DNA of 64,000 nt. It comes from Paenibacillus tyrphae (GTDB taxonomy: Bacteria; Bacillota; Bacilli; Paenibacillales; NBRC-103111). The position numbers and the translations under genes were made by a program. Where the stretch lies: positions 124,001 to 188,000 of the forward strand of contig NZ_JNVM01000006.1 of NCBI RefSeq assembly GCF_000722545.1. Direction: 5' to 3'. The first letter of the stretch is position 1. Every line of letters begins with the position of its first letter. Below are positions 45,015 through 52,619 of this stretch, one piece after another. Below the pieces are notes generated by a model. That model was given only the letters and a program-made list of their open reading frames with translations. It made no database searches and was not told the DNA's origin.

Positions 45015-45815
45015 TTATTCGTCGGTAGATGGGAGCAGCCCGAGCTGTACCGGTTGCCCCTCTTCCACTTGCACCTCCTGACCCAGAATAAGCGGCTCAT
45101 CGTCAGACAAAAACAAATGAACCGAGCAGACAAAACGTTTCACACCCTGCGGCGGAAAAGCGGCCGCCCATTCCCCACGGCCGTCGGCAGCGCCTCCCGC
45201 AACGTCCGTCACTACGGTTCCTTTGCGATGAGCAAACCGGAACGGCGTCTGCAGCTTCGCTCTGCGGTTCGCTTCATCCAATGCGACAATGCGGATAAAC
45301 TCCCTTTTCGCCGGATCTGGGTCCAGCACATAGTAGCATCGCCCGCTGACCAGCCGGTGCATGGCGCCGAACGCAAGCTCCGCCTCGCCTTCGTCCGCAT
45401 CTTGGGGCAGCTTCGCGCAGGCCAGATTCCCGTCCGTCACGGCCACCCGCAGGATGGCAGCCCCCTCGGGCGCGCCCTTCGCTCTAACGCGAATCAGCGT
45501 CGTTCCCGGCGCAAAAGGATAGGAGGACGTCGGCAGCATCGGCATCAGTTTCACAGGCTCCAGCGGGGACAAGGCGGCTGTATCAACAACGGCCCTGCTG
45601 TCCGCATAATGCGGCGGTGCGCTGAGCACGATGCTGTAAACTCCCGGCGGCAGGCCGAGCAGCAGGAACGTTCCGTCCGGCTTGCGAACCGGTCTGCATG
45701 GAACGCCCTCCACAACCAATCGCGGTACGGCGACTGGCGCAAGGCCGGTTACGACATCCAAAGGCTTGACGACCAGAGCCAGCTTGACTTTCACCTCGCT
45801 GCGCAAGCGCTCCAT
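45015..45815 (-). CDS. eCIS-associated hypothetical with carboxypeptidase-regulatory-like (Ig) domain
   Basis: A 266-residue protein with no recognised enzyme motif. Residues 10-100 (VPRLVVEGVPCRPVRKPDGTFLLLGLPPGVYSIVLSA) look like the small beta-sandwich of carboxypeptidase regulatory or Cna-B type. The rest is beta rich, with YYVLDPDPAKREFIRIVALDE. It lies between the DUF4255 gene (two-base gap) and the sheath gene. Such proteins occur in this position in other eCIS loci; a particle decoration or assembly aid is possible. The 132-base space to the sheath gene has no clear gene. Confidence 0.6.
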   Translation of the reverse strand: MERLRSEVKVKLALVVKPLDVVTGLAPVAVPRLVVEGVPCRPVRKPDGTFLLLGLPPGVYSIVLSAPPHYADSRAVVDTAALSPLEPVKLMPMLPTSSYPFAPGTTLIRVRAKGAPEGAAILRVAVTDGNLACAKLPQDADEGEAELAFGAMHRLVSGRCYYVLDPDPAKREFIRIVALDEANRRAKLQTPFRFAHRKGTVVTDVAGGAADGRGEWAAAFPPQGVKRFVCSVHLFLSDDEPLILGQEVQVEEGQPVQLGLLPSTDE

Positions 45816-45817
45816 GA

Positions 45818-46393
45818 TTAATTTCCTTCCCGCTCTTCCAGCTTGAACTGCGCCTCCGCAACCCGTGTGGTTTGCTTCGTGCGGGTAGAGTCCAGATAAA
45901 CAGGCCCGACCATGTAGCTGAGCGATAATTTGTAAGGCGTGTTGGAGAATAAGCTGACCGCGTTTTCCAATGTAATCGGCTGCGGCGTAATCCGGATCGC
46001 TTCATTGCTTTCGGCCAGCGCTCCTTGCAGGCTGGAGCCCCGCAGGACGGCATGGTCGTGAAACACCTGCATCACTTTCCCCATAATTCGGTGCTCGTCG
46101 AAAGAACGGGCCGCGACCTCCGATGCCGAATGGCAGGTAACGAGATAAACCAAATTCAACGCCAACGGCGGATACTGTAGCGTGTCCGTTCCCCTTCCGA
46201 TCATATTCGTCCGCCGGTTCTCGGTATTTTCCTGAATGCTGTACAAAAACAGCGTCAGCTGAAAATCTCCCTTATCCGTCGGCGAGGCGAGTCCGATCGA
46301 TTCCGGCTGAGACAGGAGCTTCGGGGTCAAATGCTCTCTTAACAGCTTGACCAGCGTATTTCCCACGTCTGCGATCACCGTGTAATCGGCCAT
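45818..46393 (-). CDS. DUF4255 tube/sheath terminator (Afp16/Pvc16-like)
   Basis: A 191-residue protein from the ATG at 46393, with AGGGGAGG seven bases before it; the longer open frame upstream overlaps the ATPase gene and is not needed. The N terminus ADYTVIADVGNTLVKLLREHL, the core LTLFLYSIQENTENRR and LALNLVYLVTCHSASEVAARSFDEHRI, and ITPQPITLENAVSLFSNTPYKLSLSYM define DUF4255. Afp16-type proteins cap the tube and stop elongation at the length set by the tape measure. It is located directly after the AAA+ ATPase gene. Confidence 0.9.
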   Translation of the reverse strand: MADYTVIADVGNTLVKLLREHLTPKLLSQPESIGLASPTDKGDFQLTLFLYSIQENTENRRTNMIGRGTDTLQYPPLALNLVYLVTCHSASEVAARSFDEHRIMGKVMQVFHDHAVLRGSSLQGALAESNEAIRITPQPITLENAVSLFSNTPYKLSLSYMVGPVYLDSTRTKQTTRVAEAQFKLEEREGN

Positions 46394-46421
46394 GCGCTTC
46401 CTCCCCTTCCGCTTCTCTGTC

Positions 46422-48638
46422 TCAATCGAACAAGTCGGCGTATTCGCCCATTTCCTCGCGGATCCAGATCTTCCCGTTTTTGCGCAGCTCGTTGCGCACC
46501 GCAAGCATGAGCTGCTTCATCCCGATAGCGCACCGCTGCTCGGCCGCCATAAAGGCAGCGGACAGCACGATATTCTTAATGTATCCCCCAGCCAGCTCAA
46601 ACTTGGACGCCAAAAAGCGAAAATCGATATCGTCATCTACCGGAGCTTCGGACGGAATCAGGCCGCGCCATATTTGCTCGCGATGCTCGGCATCGGGAAA
46701 CGGAAATTTCACGATGAAGCCGAAGCGCCGCATGAACGCCTCGTCCAAATTTTGCTGAAGGTTGGTGGCCAAAATGGTAATGCCGTCGTATTCCTCCATC
46801 TTTTGCAGCAAATATGCGGTTTCCACATTGGAATACTTGTCATGCGAATCCTTGACTTCGGAACGCTTGCCGAACAACGCATCCGCTTCGTCGAAAAACA
46901 GGATAGCATTGCTGAGCTGCGCCTCGCTGAACACCTCGTGCAGGTTTTTCTCCGTTTCGCCGATGTATTTGCTGATCACCTGCGACAGATCGATTTTGTA
47001 AATTTCCAGCTGCACCTCTTTGGCCAGCACCTGCGCGGACATCGTTTTACCCGTGCCCGGAGGCCCCGCGAACAGCAGGCTGACGCCTTTGCCGTAAGCG
47101 AGCGCGCGGTCGAATCCCCAGTCGCCGAGCACCGTGCCGCGGTATTGAAGCCTGGCGCAAGCGTGCTTCAGCTGCTCTTTTTGCTCAGGAGGCAGGATGA
47201 CCCGGTCCCAGTCGTATTTCGGCTCGATTCGCACGGCTTTTTTCTTCAAGTTATGCTGTACCTGGGCATAGCAGGCCCGGTAAATCGCATCGGACTCGCC
47301 GGCCCGATTCGTCTCGGACCCGTTCCAGCGCAGCAGTTGAACCGCATAATCGAGGGAGGCTGCAACCTGCCCCGGCGAGAAGCGGAACTTCCCGGCAAGC
47401 GCTTCCCAATCGGCGGCATGTTCCAGACGGCGTTCCGCGCTCCAGCTTTCCCACAGCTTCCGGCGCTCTGCCGCTTCGGGTACCGGAACCTCCACTTCCA
47501 GAAACAATTTTCTCCCTTGCAGCGGCCGGGGATTCCAGGCTTGCTCCGACAAGAGAAAAAGCGGCTCCTGCACCGACTGAAGCCGGTTCAACAGCTCCAT
47601 CCGTTTTTTCCCGATGCTTTCGTCCTCTCCCAAGAGCAGGTGAAAGCGCTCGAACGCAACGACCGCGCCATAGAGCATCCCTTCGCGCAGCACTTTTACA
47701 ATAAGCTCGGAAAACGGGCGTTCGTCCCGAAGCAGGTTTTCGACGTTCGCCACCAGCAGAGCCTTCTCCCAATGAGCAGCCACGTGCCGTGTCTGCAGCT
47801 TCTTTCCGGAGCCGGGCTGCCCCCATAAACAAAATACCGGGAGCGGGTCGGACTCTGTGCGTTGTTCGACAAATGCGCGCAGCCTTACCTGAAGCTCGTG
47901 CCCCGTTTCCAAATCCGGCAGGTCCCGGTCCGCCTCATACAGCTTGGCGCACTGGCCCAGGGACACATCCGTATAGCCGATGCCTAGCAGGAAAGCGGTC
48001 ATGCGCTCGTCCAGCCGCAAGGGACGCGTAAGCAGCGGGCCGTTTGTCGAATCGGCCGTCCGGCCTTCGCCGCGAAAAAACCATTCCTGCAGCCGGCTTC
48101 CGTTCATAAAAGCCTTAAGCAGCCCGCCTCCGCCCGTTCCAGACAGGCCGTACAGCCGCATCGCCAGCTCAGGCGTCAAATATTTGCTGGTGGCGTCGTC
48201 CTGAACGTAGGCATACAGCTTCTCGTACTTGCGGTCCGTCTCCAGGGCAAGCGCCATCAGCAACGTTTGCTCTTCAAATTCATTCAACCCGAACCTCTGC
48301 GACACGTAGGGGACCGGCAGGAAGCTCCCTTGCTCCAAGGAGGCCTGCCGCTTCCGGGCCAGCTCCCGGTCCATCGTGGCCAACTGGCGGCGCAGATCCG
48401 CAAGCTCGGCATCTTCCTCCCTGTCGTCCCCGTCATAAAGCAGCCTGTGCATTTCCTCTTCTGTCAACACGAGTCCTTTGAACGGCAGGAGCGAAGGATC
48501 GGCGGGCGTGTCGGGCTCCTCTATCAGCTTCATCAGGATCGCCAGCCGCAAATCGAGCCTCGCCCATTCCCGCTCGTAATGCTCCCAAGCCGTTGCGTAT
48601 CCCGGCGTATCCTTGTTCTTTTTAACGAACACAGCCAT
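46422..48638 (-). CDS. AAA+ ATPase of the injection system (Afp15-like)
   Basis: A 738-residue protein with two AAA modules. The first (about 230-430) has a degenerate P-loop, LWGQPGSGKKLQ (271-282), without the Thr/Ser that binds magnesium. The second is complete: GPPGTGKT (525-532), AILFFDEADALF (578-589), sensor ATNLQQNLDEAF (624-635) and arginine finger region FMRRFGF (636-642). Afp15-type ATPases are needed for particle assembly. The start ATG overlaps the stop of the DUF4157 gene (TGATG), so the pair is translationally coupled. Confidence 0.92.
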   Translation of the reverse strand: MAVFVKKNKDTPGYATAWEHYEREWARLDLRLAILMKLIEEPDTPADPSLLPFKGLVLTEEEMHRLLYDGDDREEDAELADLRRQLATMDRELARKRQASLEQGSFLPVPYVSQRFGLNEFEEQTLLMALALETDRKYEKLYAYVQDDATSKYLTPELAMRLYGLSGTGGGGLLKAFMNGSRLQEWFFRGEGRTADSTNGPLLTRPLRLDERMTAFLLGIGYTDVSLGQCAKLYEADRDLPDLETGHELQVRLRAFVEQRTESDPLPVFCLWGQPGSGKKLQTRHVAAHWEKALLVANVENLLRDERPFSELIVKVLREGMLYGAVVAFERFHLLLGEDESIGKKRMELLNRLQSVQEPLFLLSEQAWNPRPLQGRKLFLEVEVPVPEAAERRKLWESWSAERRLEHAADWEALAGKFRFSPGQVAASLDYAVQLLRWNGSETNRAGESDAIYRACYAQVQHNLKKKAVRIEPKYDWDRVILPPEQKEQLKHACARLQYRGTVLGDWGFDRALAYGKGVSLLFAGPPGTGKTMSAQVLAKEVQLEIYKIDLSQVISKYIGETEKNLHEVFSEAQLSNAILFFDEADALFGKRSEVKDSHDKYSNVETAYLLQKMEEYDGITILATNLQQNLDEAFMRRFGFIVKFPFPDAEHREQIWRGLIPSEAPVDDDIDFRFLASKFELAGGYIKNIVLSAAFMAAEQRCAIGMKQLMLAVRNELRKNGKIWIREEMGEYADLFD

Positions 48639-49240
48639 CAGTCTCCAAAGCTAGCCCGATAACGAGCCGAATCCAGTTTCGTTTGCGCCGCTTTGGTCCC
48701 CCATTGATCGGCTTCCCGCTCCAGCGAAGGATCGTCATTCACCGCCACGCCGTTGACTTCGGTCGTCGGCTTCACCCGTCCTTGCTTTTGCTGAACGATG
48801 TGCGCCAGCTCATGACCAAGCAGTTCCTGCCCCTTGGACGTTTCGGGATTGTATTGGCCGGGCGCAAAATGAATGTCATTGCCCTGGGCATACGCGAGCG
48901 CTCCGACCTGTTCCGCCTGATTCCCCGTATGCACCCTCACGTCGGAAAAGTCCGTTCCGAACGCCTGCTCCATCTTCGCCCGGACAGGCTCCGGCATCCC
49001 TTCGCCTTTTCTTTGGACGGATGGCGCTGCAGACTTCATCTGCAGCTCCTCTTCTTCCATTACCGTCCGCTGGGCCGTGCCGCCGGACATCATTCGCTGG
49101 ACCGCGCGATTGCCCGAAATCCGCTGCAGATCATTCATTTTAAAAGCCACCGGATTCTCAGATCGCAAAGGAGCGCTTTCGGATCTTGAAGCAAGGGGAG
49201 GGGATGAAAGCTTCTTGCCCGGGAAAGCGTCTCGAATCAT
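48638..49240 (-). CDS. Stand-alone DUF4157 protein with HELAH motif
   Basis: A 200-residue protein, first gene of the injection operon. From the ATG at 49240: a short basic N terminus, then [14 protein letters not shown] (about 38-51), a leader-type motif repeated in the deaminase-motif protein, and then the DUF4157 core. The core has [29 protein letters not shown] and [14 protein letters not shown] (HELAH about 143-147), with a downstream LEREAD that could provide the third zinc ligand. DUF4157 is widespread in eCIS loci, often as the front part of larger toxins. Here nothing follows the domain, so it may act alone as a peptidase, loading factor or cargo. TTG and ATG starts are adjacent; ATG is preferred. 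Confidence 0.85.
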   Translation of the reverse strand: MIRDAFPGKKLSSPPLASRSESAPLRSENPVAFKMNDLQRISGNRAVQRMMSGGTAQRTVMEEEELQMKSAAPSVQRKGEGMPEPVRAKMEQAFGTDFSDVRVHTGNQAEQVGALAYAQGNDIHFAPGQYNPETSKGQELLGHELAHIVQQKQGRVKPTTEVNGVAVNDDPSLEREADQWGTKAAQTKLDSARYRASFGD

Positions 49241-49243
49241 CAA

Positions 49244-49780
49244 AGGACCACACCTTTTTTTACTAACTTACCTTGATTTTTACACAGGAGGCGCTCTATA
49301 AGCAATATATCTTTCGGTATATTTTGGCGAAATTTATCTCATCGAAGCAAGATTTCCCTGAATTTGTCGAAAATCATATCCACGCGCGGAACGGCCGGGA
49401 GCGCCCCGGTTGAAAAGCGTCCCATTCGTTGGCCGCATCCTTTCCGCGATACAGCCAACGGGCGAGATTTTCCGCCGTACTTAGACGAACCTCCGCTGTG
49501 GCCCATCCGCCCGGCGTCGGATTATCGGCCGCAGGTCGTTCGGATAGATTGGCCGGTGCCGGAGACGGCCGTCCTTCTTCCACATATACTGCTTATAAAG
49601 CCGCAGCGCCCCAGCTTCTTGTCCTTCCCGAATGAAATGGCATGGCATTCCTTCCTCCATCTTCGGCATGTGCATTTTCCGTGCATTTCATTGGCTCAAG
49701 TGCCGCTGTTTCTCTTATTTTCATAATAACACAAAATGTGGAAGTGAAAGGAAGGATTAACGATCGGAGAGCAATTAAAA
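49244..49780. other. Island-edge intergenic region with possible degenerate small gene
   Basis: No convincing gene. On the minus strand two overlapping frames look coding-like: one (49481-49675) starts MHMPKMEEGMPCHFIREG and a shifted one (49374-49583) ends ENLARWLYRGKDAANEWDAF, as if one small gene had suffered a frameshift. The stretch 49300-49330 holds the imperfect palindrome ATATATCTTTCGGTATAT. The injection operon must be transcribed from here, perhaps from TTGCTT-17-TAAAAA on the minus strand, but this is a weak match. Confidence 0.35.
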
Positions 49781-49825
49781 TGGTCTAATAAAAAAGTACT
49801 TAATTGGCTCTTTTCTATTGTCAAT
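49781..49825 (+). promoter_or_regulatory. MocR-type regulatory element, copy B
   Basis: A 45-bp block matching the MocR promoter block at 14734-14778 (34 of 45, no gaps, same orientation), located 76 bases before the GNAT start. The ATTGTCAAT end and TGGTC-AATAAAAAA core are kept, but the -10 position of copy A is changed to AAGTAC. It therefore looks like an operator for the plus-strand genes rather than a leftward promoter. Confidence 0.55.
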
Positions 49826-49901
49826 AATCGAGGTACGATGTCGAATATTTAGGAACCGCCTGCACCTGCGGCGGCAACATCCGGAAGGAGAGCACGATAC
49901 G

Positions 49902-50372
49902 ATGAACCCTTCGCATGCCTTGATCGTTCGTCAAGCCGAGCACGGCGATATTGAGTCGCTGGCGCCGCTGTTTGACGCCTACCGCCAGTTTTACAGGCAG
50001 CCCTCCGACGTGGAGAGGGCCGAGCGCTTTCTGCGTGACAATCTGGAGCGGCAGCAGTCCATCATCTTCTTCGCCTATACGGAGCATCCGGGCCGGCCGC
50101 TTGGCTTCACCCAGCTGTATCCGACGCTTTCCTCCATTGCGATGATGCGCGTATGGACGCTGAACGACTTGTTCGTCCATCCGGACGCCCGCAAGCAGGG
50201 CGTCGCCCGGGCGCTGATGAAAGCCGCCGAGACCCATGCCCGCGCCACCCGGGCCAAAGGCTTGCAGCTGTCCACGGCCATGGACAATGTTACGGCGCAG
50301 CGTCTGTACGCAGCGATGGGCTATGTGCGGGACGACGCTTTCCTGCACTACTATTTGAGACTGGAGGATTAA
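49902..50372 (+). CDS. GNAT-family N-acetyltransferase
   Basis: A 156-residue protein starting at the ATG at 49902 (AAGGAG 11 bases upstream). LIVRQAEHGDIESLAPLFDAYRQFY is the usual GNAT N terminus, and LNDLFVHPDARKQGVARALMKAAETHA contains the acetyl-CoA-binding R-x-x-G-V-A loop. NVTAQRLYAAMGYVRDDAFLHYYL is the C-terminal motif. The acceptor is unknown. Three bases separate it from the next gene, so the two form an operon, probably under the MocR-type element at 49781. Confidence 0.9.
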   Translation: MNPSHALIVRQAEHGDIESLAPLFDAYRQFYRQPSDVERAERFLRDNLERQQSIIFFAYTEHPGRPLGFTQLYPTLSSIAMMRVWTLNDLFVHPDARKQGVARALMKAAETHARATRAKGLQLSTAMDNVTAQRLYAAMGYVRDDAFLHYYLRLED

Positions 50373-50375
50373 ACA

Positions 50376-50996
50376 ATGAGAAGAAAAGAATTCGAATTGA
50401 TGGATGCGCAGGAAACGGAGAGCTTTTTGCAGGAAATAAGCTTCGGGGTGCTCGGTACGACGGGCGAGGACGGATGGCCGGAGCTGACGCCGGTAAATTT
50501 CGTCTTTCACGAAGGGGCGCTCTATTTTCATGGCAGCAAAATTGGGCAAAAAATGGCCAATTTGAAGGCACGGCCCCAAGTTACCTTCTCCGTCGCCAAG
50601 GAATACGCCATCGTGCCGTCCTATATCCTTGATCCGAAGCTGGCTTGTCCGGCTACGGCCTATTTCAAATCCGTCGTCATCAAAGGCTACGGCGAGCCGG
50701 TTGACGATCTGCAGCAGAAGGCGGAAGCACTGGGCGCATTTATGCGCAAGCTGCAGCCGGAGGGCGGCTACGATCCGATCGATGCGGCCGATCCCGCTTA
50801 TGTGCCGCAGCTTAAAGCAACATCCGTAGTGCGCATTCGCGTGGAAAGAATCACGGGTAAATACAAGTTCGGCCAAAATCTGAAAGAACCCAAGTTGAGT
50901 CAGGTCATGGACGGACTGGAGCAGCGCGGTGGTGAGCTTGATGCGGAAACGATCGCGCTTATGAAAGCGTACTGTCCGCACCACCAAGAAAAGTAA
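50376..50996 (+). CDS. PNPOx-like flavin-binding protein (NimA-type)
   Basis: A 206-residue split-barrel protein: RRKEFELMDAQETESFLQEISFGVLGTTGEDGWPELTPVNFVF, LYFHGSKIGQKMANLKARPQVTFSVAKEY and SVVIKGYGEPVDD match the pyridoxamine-phosphate-oxidase-related family that includes nitroimidazole-resistance proteins. These bind FMN, F420 or haem and reduce small molecules. True PdxH activity is not implied. GGAGG overlaps the end of the GNAT gene. MocR, GNAT and PNPOx-like genes are often neighbours, which supports the idea of an ancestral single locus. Confidence 0.85.
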   Translation: MRRKEFELMDAQETESFLQEISFGVLGTTGEDGWPELTPVNFVFHEGALYFHGSKIGQKMANLKARPQVTFSVAKEYAIVPSYILDPKLACPATAYFKSVVIKGYGEPVDDLQQKAEALGAFMRKLQPEGGYDPIDAADPAYVPQLKATSVVRIRVERITGKYKFGQNLKEPKLSQVMDGLEQRGGELDAETIALMKAYCPHHQEK

Positions 50997-51127
50997 AATT
51001 CGGGAAGCTCGCGGGGCCATCCGGTACGTGACGATCACCTGAAAATACCTGTCTTTTCATCCCGGCGCAAAAGCGGTATGCTAAAGGTAAATCGCACTCA
51101 TGGACCCCAAGGAGGCTCTCGCAAACG

Positions 51128-52072
51128 ATGACATCCGAAACCGAACTGAACCGGCTGGCCGAGCAGCTTCCGGCCTGGCTCGAAACGAGCCGTAAGGAAT
51201 CCCGGCACGGCCAGCCCGCCTCCTACATCCCCGAATTGGCGTACGCTCCGGGCGACGCCTTGGGAATCGCGCTGCTCGACGCCGCAGGAAGAGAAGTAAC
51301 GGCAGGCGACAGCCGATTGTCCTTTACCTTGCAAAGTATCTCTAAAGTGTTCACGCTGCTGCTCGCCTTGATGGACCAAGGCGAAGAAGGCGTTTTCCGC
51401 AAGGTCGGCATGGAGCCGACCGGCGACGACTTCAACTCCATGCTGAAGCTGGAGCTGGTTGAGCCCGGCATTCCGTTTAACCCGCTGATCAACGCGGGAG
51501 CCATCGCCGTCTCGTCATTGATCCGGGGCGCTACCCCCGCGGAAAAAACGGAGCGGATCCTCTCCTTCTTCCGCGAGCTCGCGGGCGACCCGACGCTGAC
51601 CTTCAACGAAGCGGTGTACCGCTCCGAAGCCGCTACCGCGCACCGGAACCGGTCTCTTGCCTATTTCCTCAAAGATAACGAAGTGCTGGACGAAGAGGTG
51701 GAGCCGGTGCTGGACGTTTATTTCAAGCACTGCTCCGTGGAAGTAACCTGCCGCCATGTGGCGCGCATGGCGCTCGTTCTGGCGATGAACGGAACCGATC
51801 CCTCGACGGGACGGGAGCTGGTGCCGCGACGCTATGTGCAGATCGCCAAAACGTTCATGGTCAGCTGCGGCATGTACAACGCCTCCGGCGAGTTCGCCAT
51901 CCGCGTCGGGCTTCCGGCCAAAAGCGGCGTCGCCGGCGGCATTCTCGCCCTCGTGCCGGGACAGTACGGCATCGGCGTCGTCGGTCCGGCGCTGAACGAA
52001 AAGGGCAACAGCATCGCCGGCGTCCACCTGCTGCAGACGATGTCGGAAGCGTTCGACTGGAGCATGTTTTAG
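51128..52072 (+). CDS. glsA: Glutaminase
   Basis: A 314-residue glutaminase of the serine beta-lactamase-like fold, converting glutamine to glutamate and ammonia. The catalytic SxxK is S70-I-S-K73 in FTLQSISKVFTLL. Further signature blocks: GMEPTGDDFNSMLKLE, PFNPLINAGAIAVSSL, YFKHCSVEVTCRHVARMALVLAMNG, and the closing SGVAGGILALVPGQYGIGVVGPALNEKGNSIAG. The length is standard. An AAGGAGG lies 12 bases upstream. A possible promoter is TTTTCA-17-TATGCT near 51055-51080. It is a single gene. Confidence 0.95.
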   Translation: MTSETELNRLAEQLPAWLETSRKESRHGQPASYIPELAYAPGDALGIALLDAAGREVTAGDSRLSFTLQSISKVFTLLLALMDQGEEGVFRKVGMEPTGDDFNSMLKLELVEPGIPFNPLINAGAIAVSSLIRGATPAEKTERILSFFRELAGDPTLTFNEAVYRSEAATAHRNRSLAYFLKDNEVLDEEVEPVLDVYFKHCSVEVTCRHVARMALVLAMNGTDPSTGRELVPRRYVQIAKTFMVSCGMYNASGEFAIRVGLPAKSGVAGGILALVPGQYGIGVVGPALNEKGNSIAGVHLLQTMSEAFDWSMF

Positions 52073-52543
52073 CCGGAGCAGTCAGCGGAAGACGCTGGCA
52101 TTGGTGAATTGGCGCCACAGCGCGCCTGAGCTTGAGCGGGGAGCATGGTGCCGCCCGCTCAAAGCCTCAAGCATAGGCTGCCCCCTGGGCGCCGACACAG
52201 CGCGCCTCTCCCGGCTTGTGCTGTTTCCCCAAATAAAGGAACTTCAATGAGCTATCCCTCCTATGAAACCGGCTTCGAATCGCTTAGCGCACCTCCCGTG
52301 CTTTATTCCTGTCGAATGGCGGTCCCGGCATCGAAAAAAGCCCAACTAACGCATTTCCCGTGCTCTATTTGCTGAAATGCAGCATCCCCAACCAATTTAA
52401 GTACATCGCAGTTCCGCTATTTTCCTCCTGTACATGGGCACTCCACTTAAAATCGCTAGCCGCCTTATCTCGATCACCGTTCCTTCCCCTGCTCACTTTC
52501 TAAAACACTTATGCAGCCGAAAACGCACCAGGCTGGCTTAACG
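52073..52543. repeat. Intergenic region with GC-rich direct repeats and hairpin
   Basis: No gene is supported. GGCGCCACAGCGCGCCT (52111-52127) recurs as GGCGCCGACACAGCGCGCCT (52188-52207). Between them lies a 9-bp hairpin, TTGAGCGGG (52132-52140) with CCCGCTCAA (52154-52162), lacking a T tract. Further right, GCGCACCTCCCGTGCTTTAT (about 52279) and ACGCATTTCCCGTGCTCTAT (about 52348) are imperfect direct repeats resembling dispersed intergenic repeats. Confidence 0.5.
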
Positions 52544-52606
52544 AAAAAAGCACAGCCTCTTGAGCCGTACCCGTAAGGTTCGCGCGTCAAAGAAACTGTG
52601 CTTTTT
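52544..52606 (-). terminator. Intrinsic terminator of kduI with a long loop
   Basis: AAAAAAGCACAG (52544-52555) pairs with CTGTGCTTTTT (52596-52606) around a 40-base loop. It lies 14 bases after the kduI stop, with a T run on the minus strand. Confidence 0.7.
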
Positions 52607-52619
52607 ACTTTCCGGTGCC

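Noticed and set aside
44732..45133. Minus-strand frame across the gap before the sheath gene with a small acidic stretch (IREIDSIRNSDDDWEGG)
   Set aside because: No start codon with a ribosome binding site in the gap, and most of the frame lies inside the sheath and 45015-45815 genes in another phase.
14734..49825. Prophage or transposon as the carrier of the island
   Set aside because: No integrase, transposase, capsid, terminase, holin or lysin was seen; the flanking blocks are promoter-like, not att- or IS-like.
52145..52375. Plus-strand frame after glsA
   Set aside because: No ribosome binding site, lies within repeats and has no protein-like composition.
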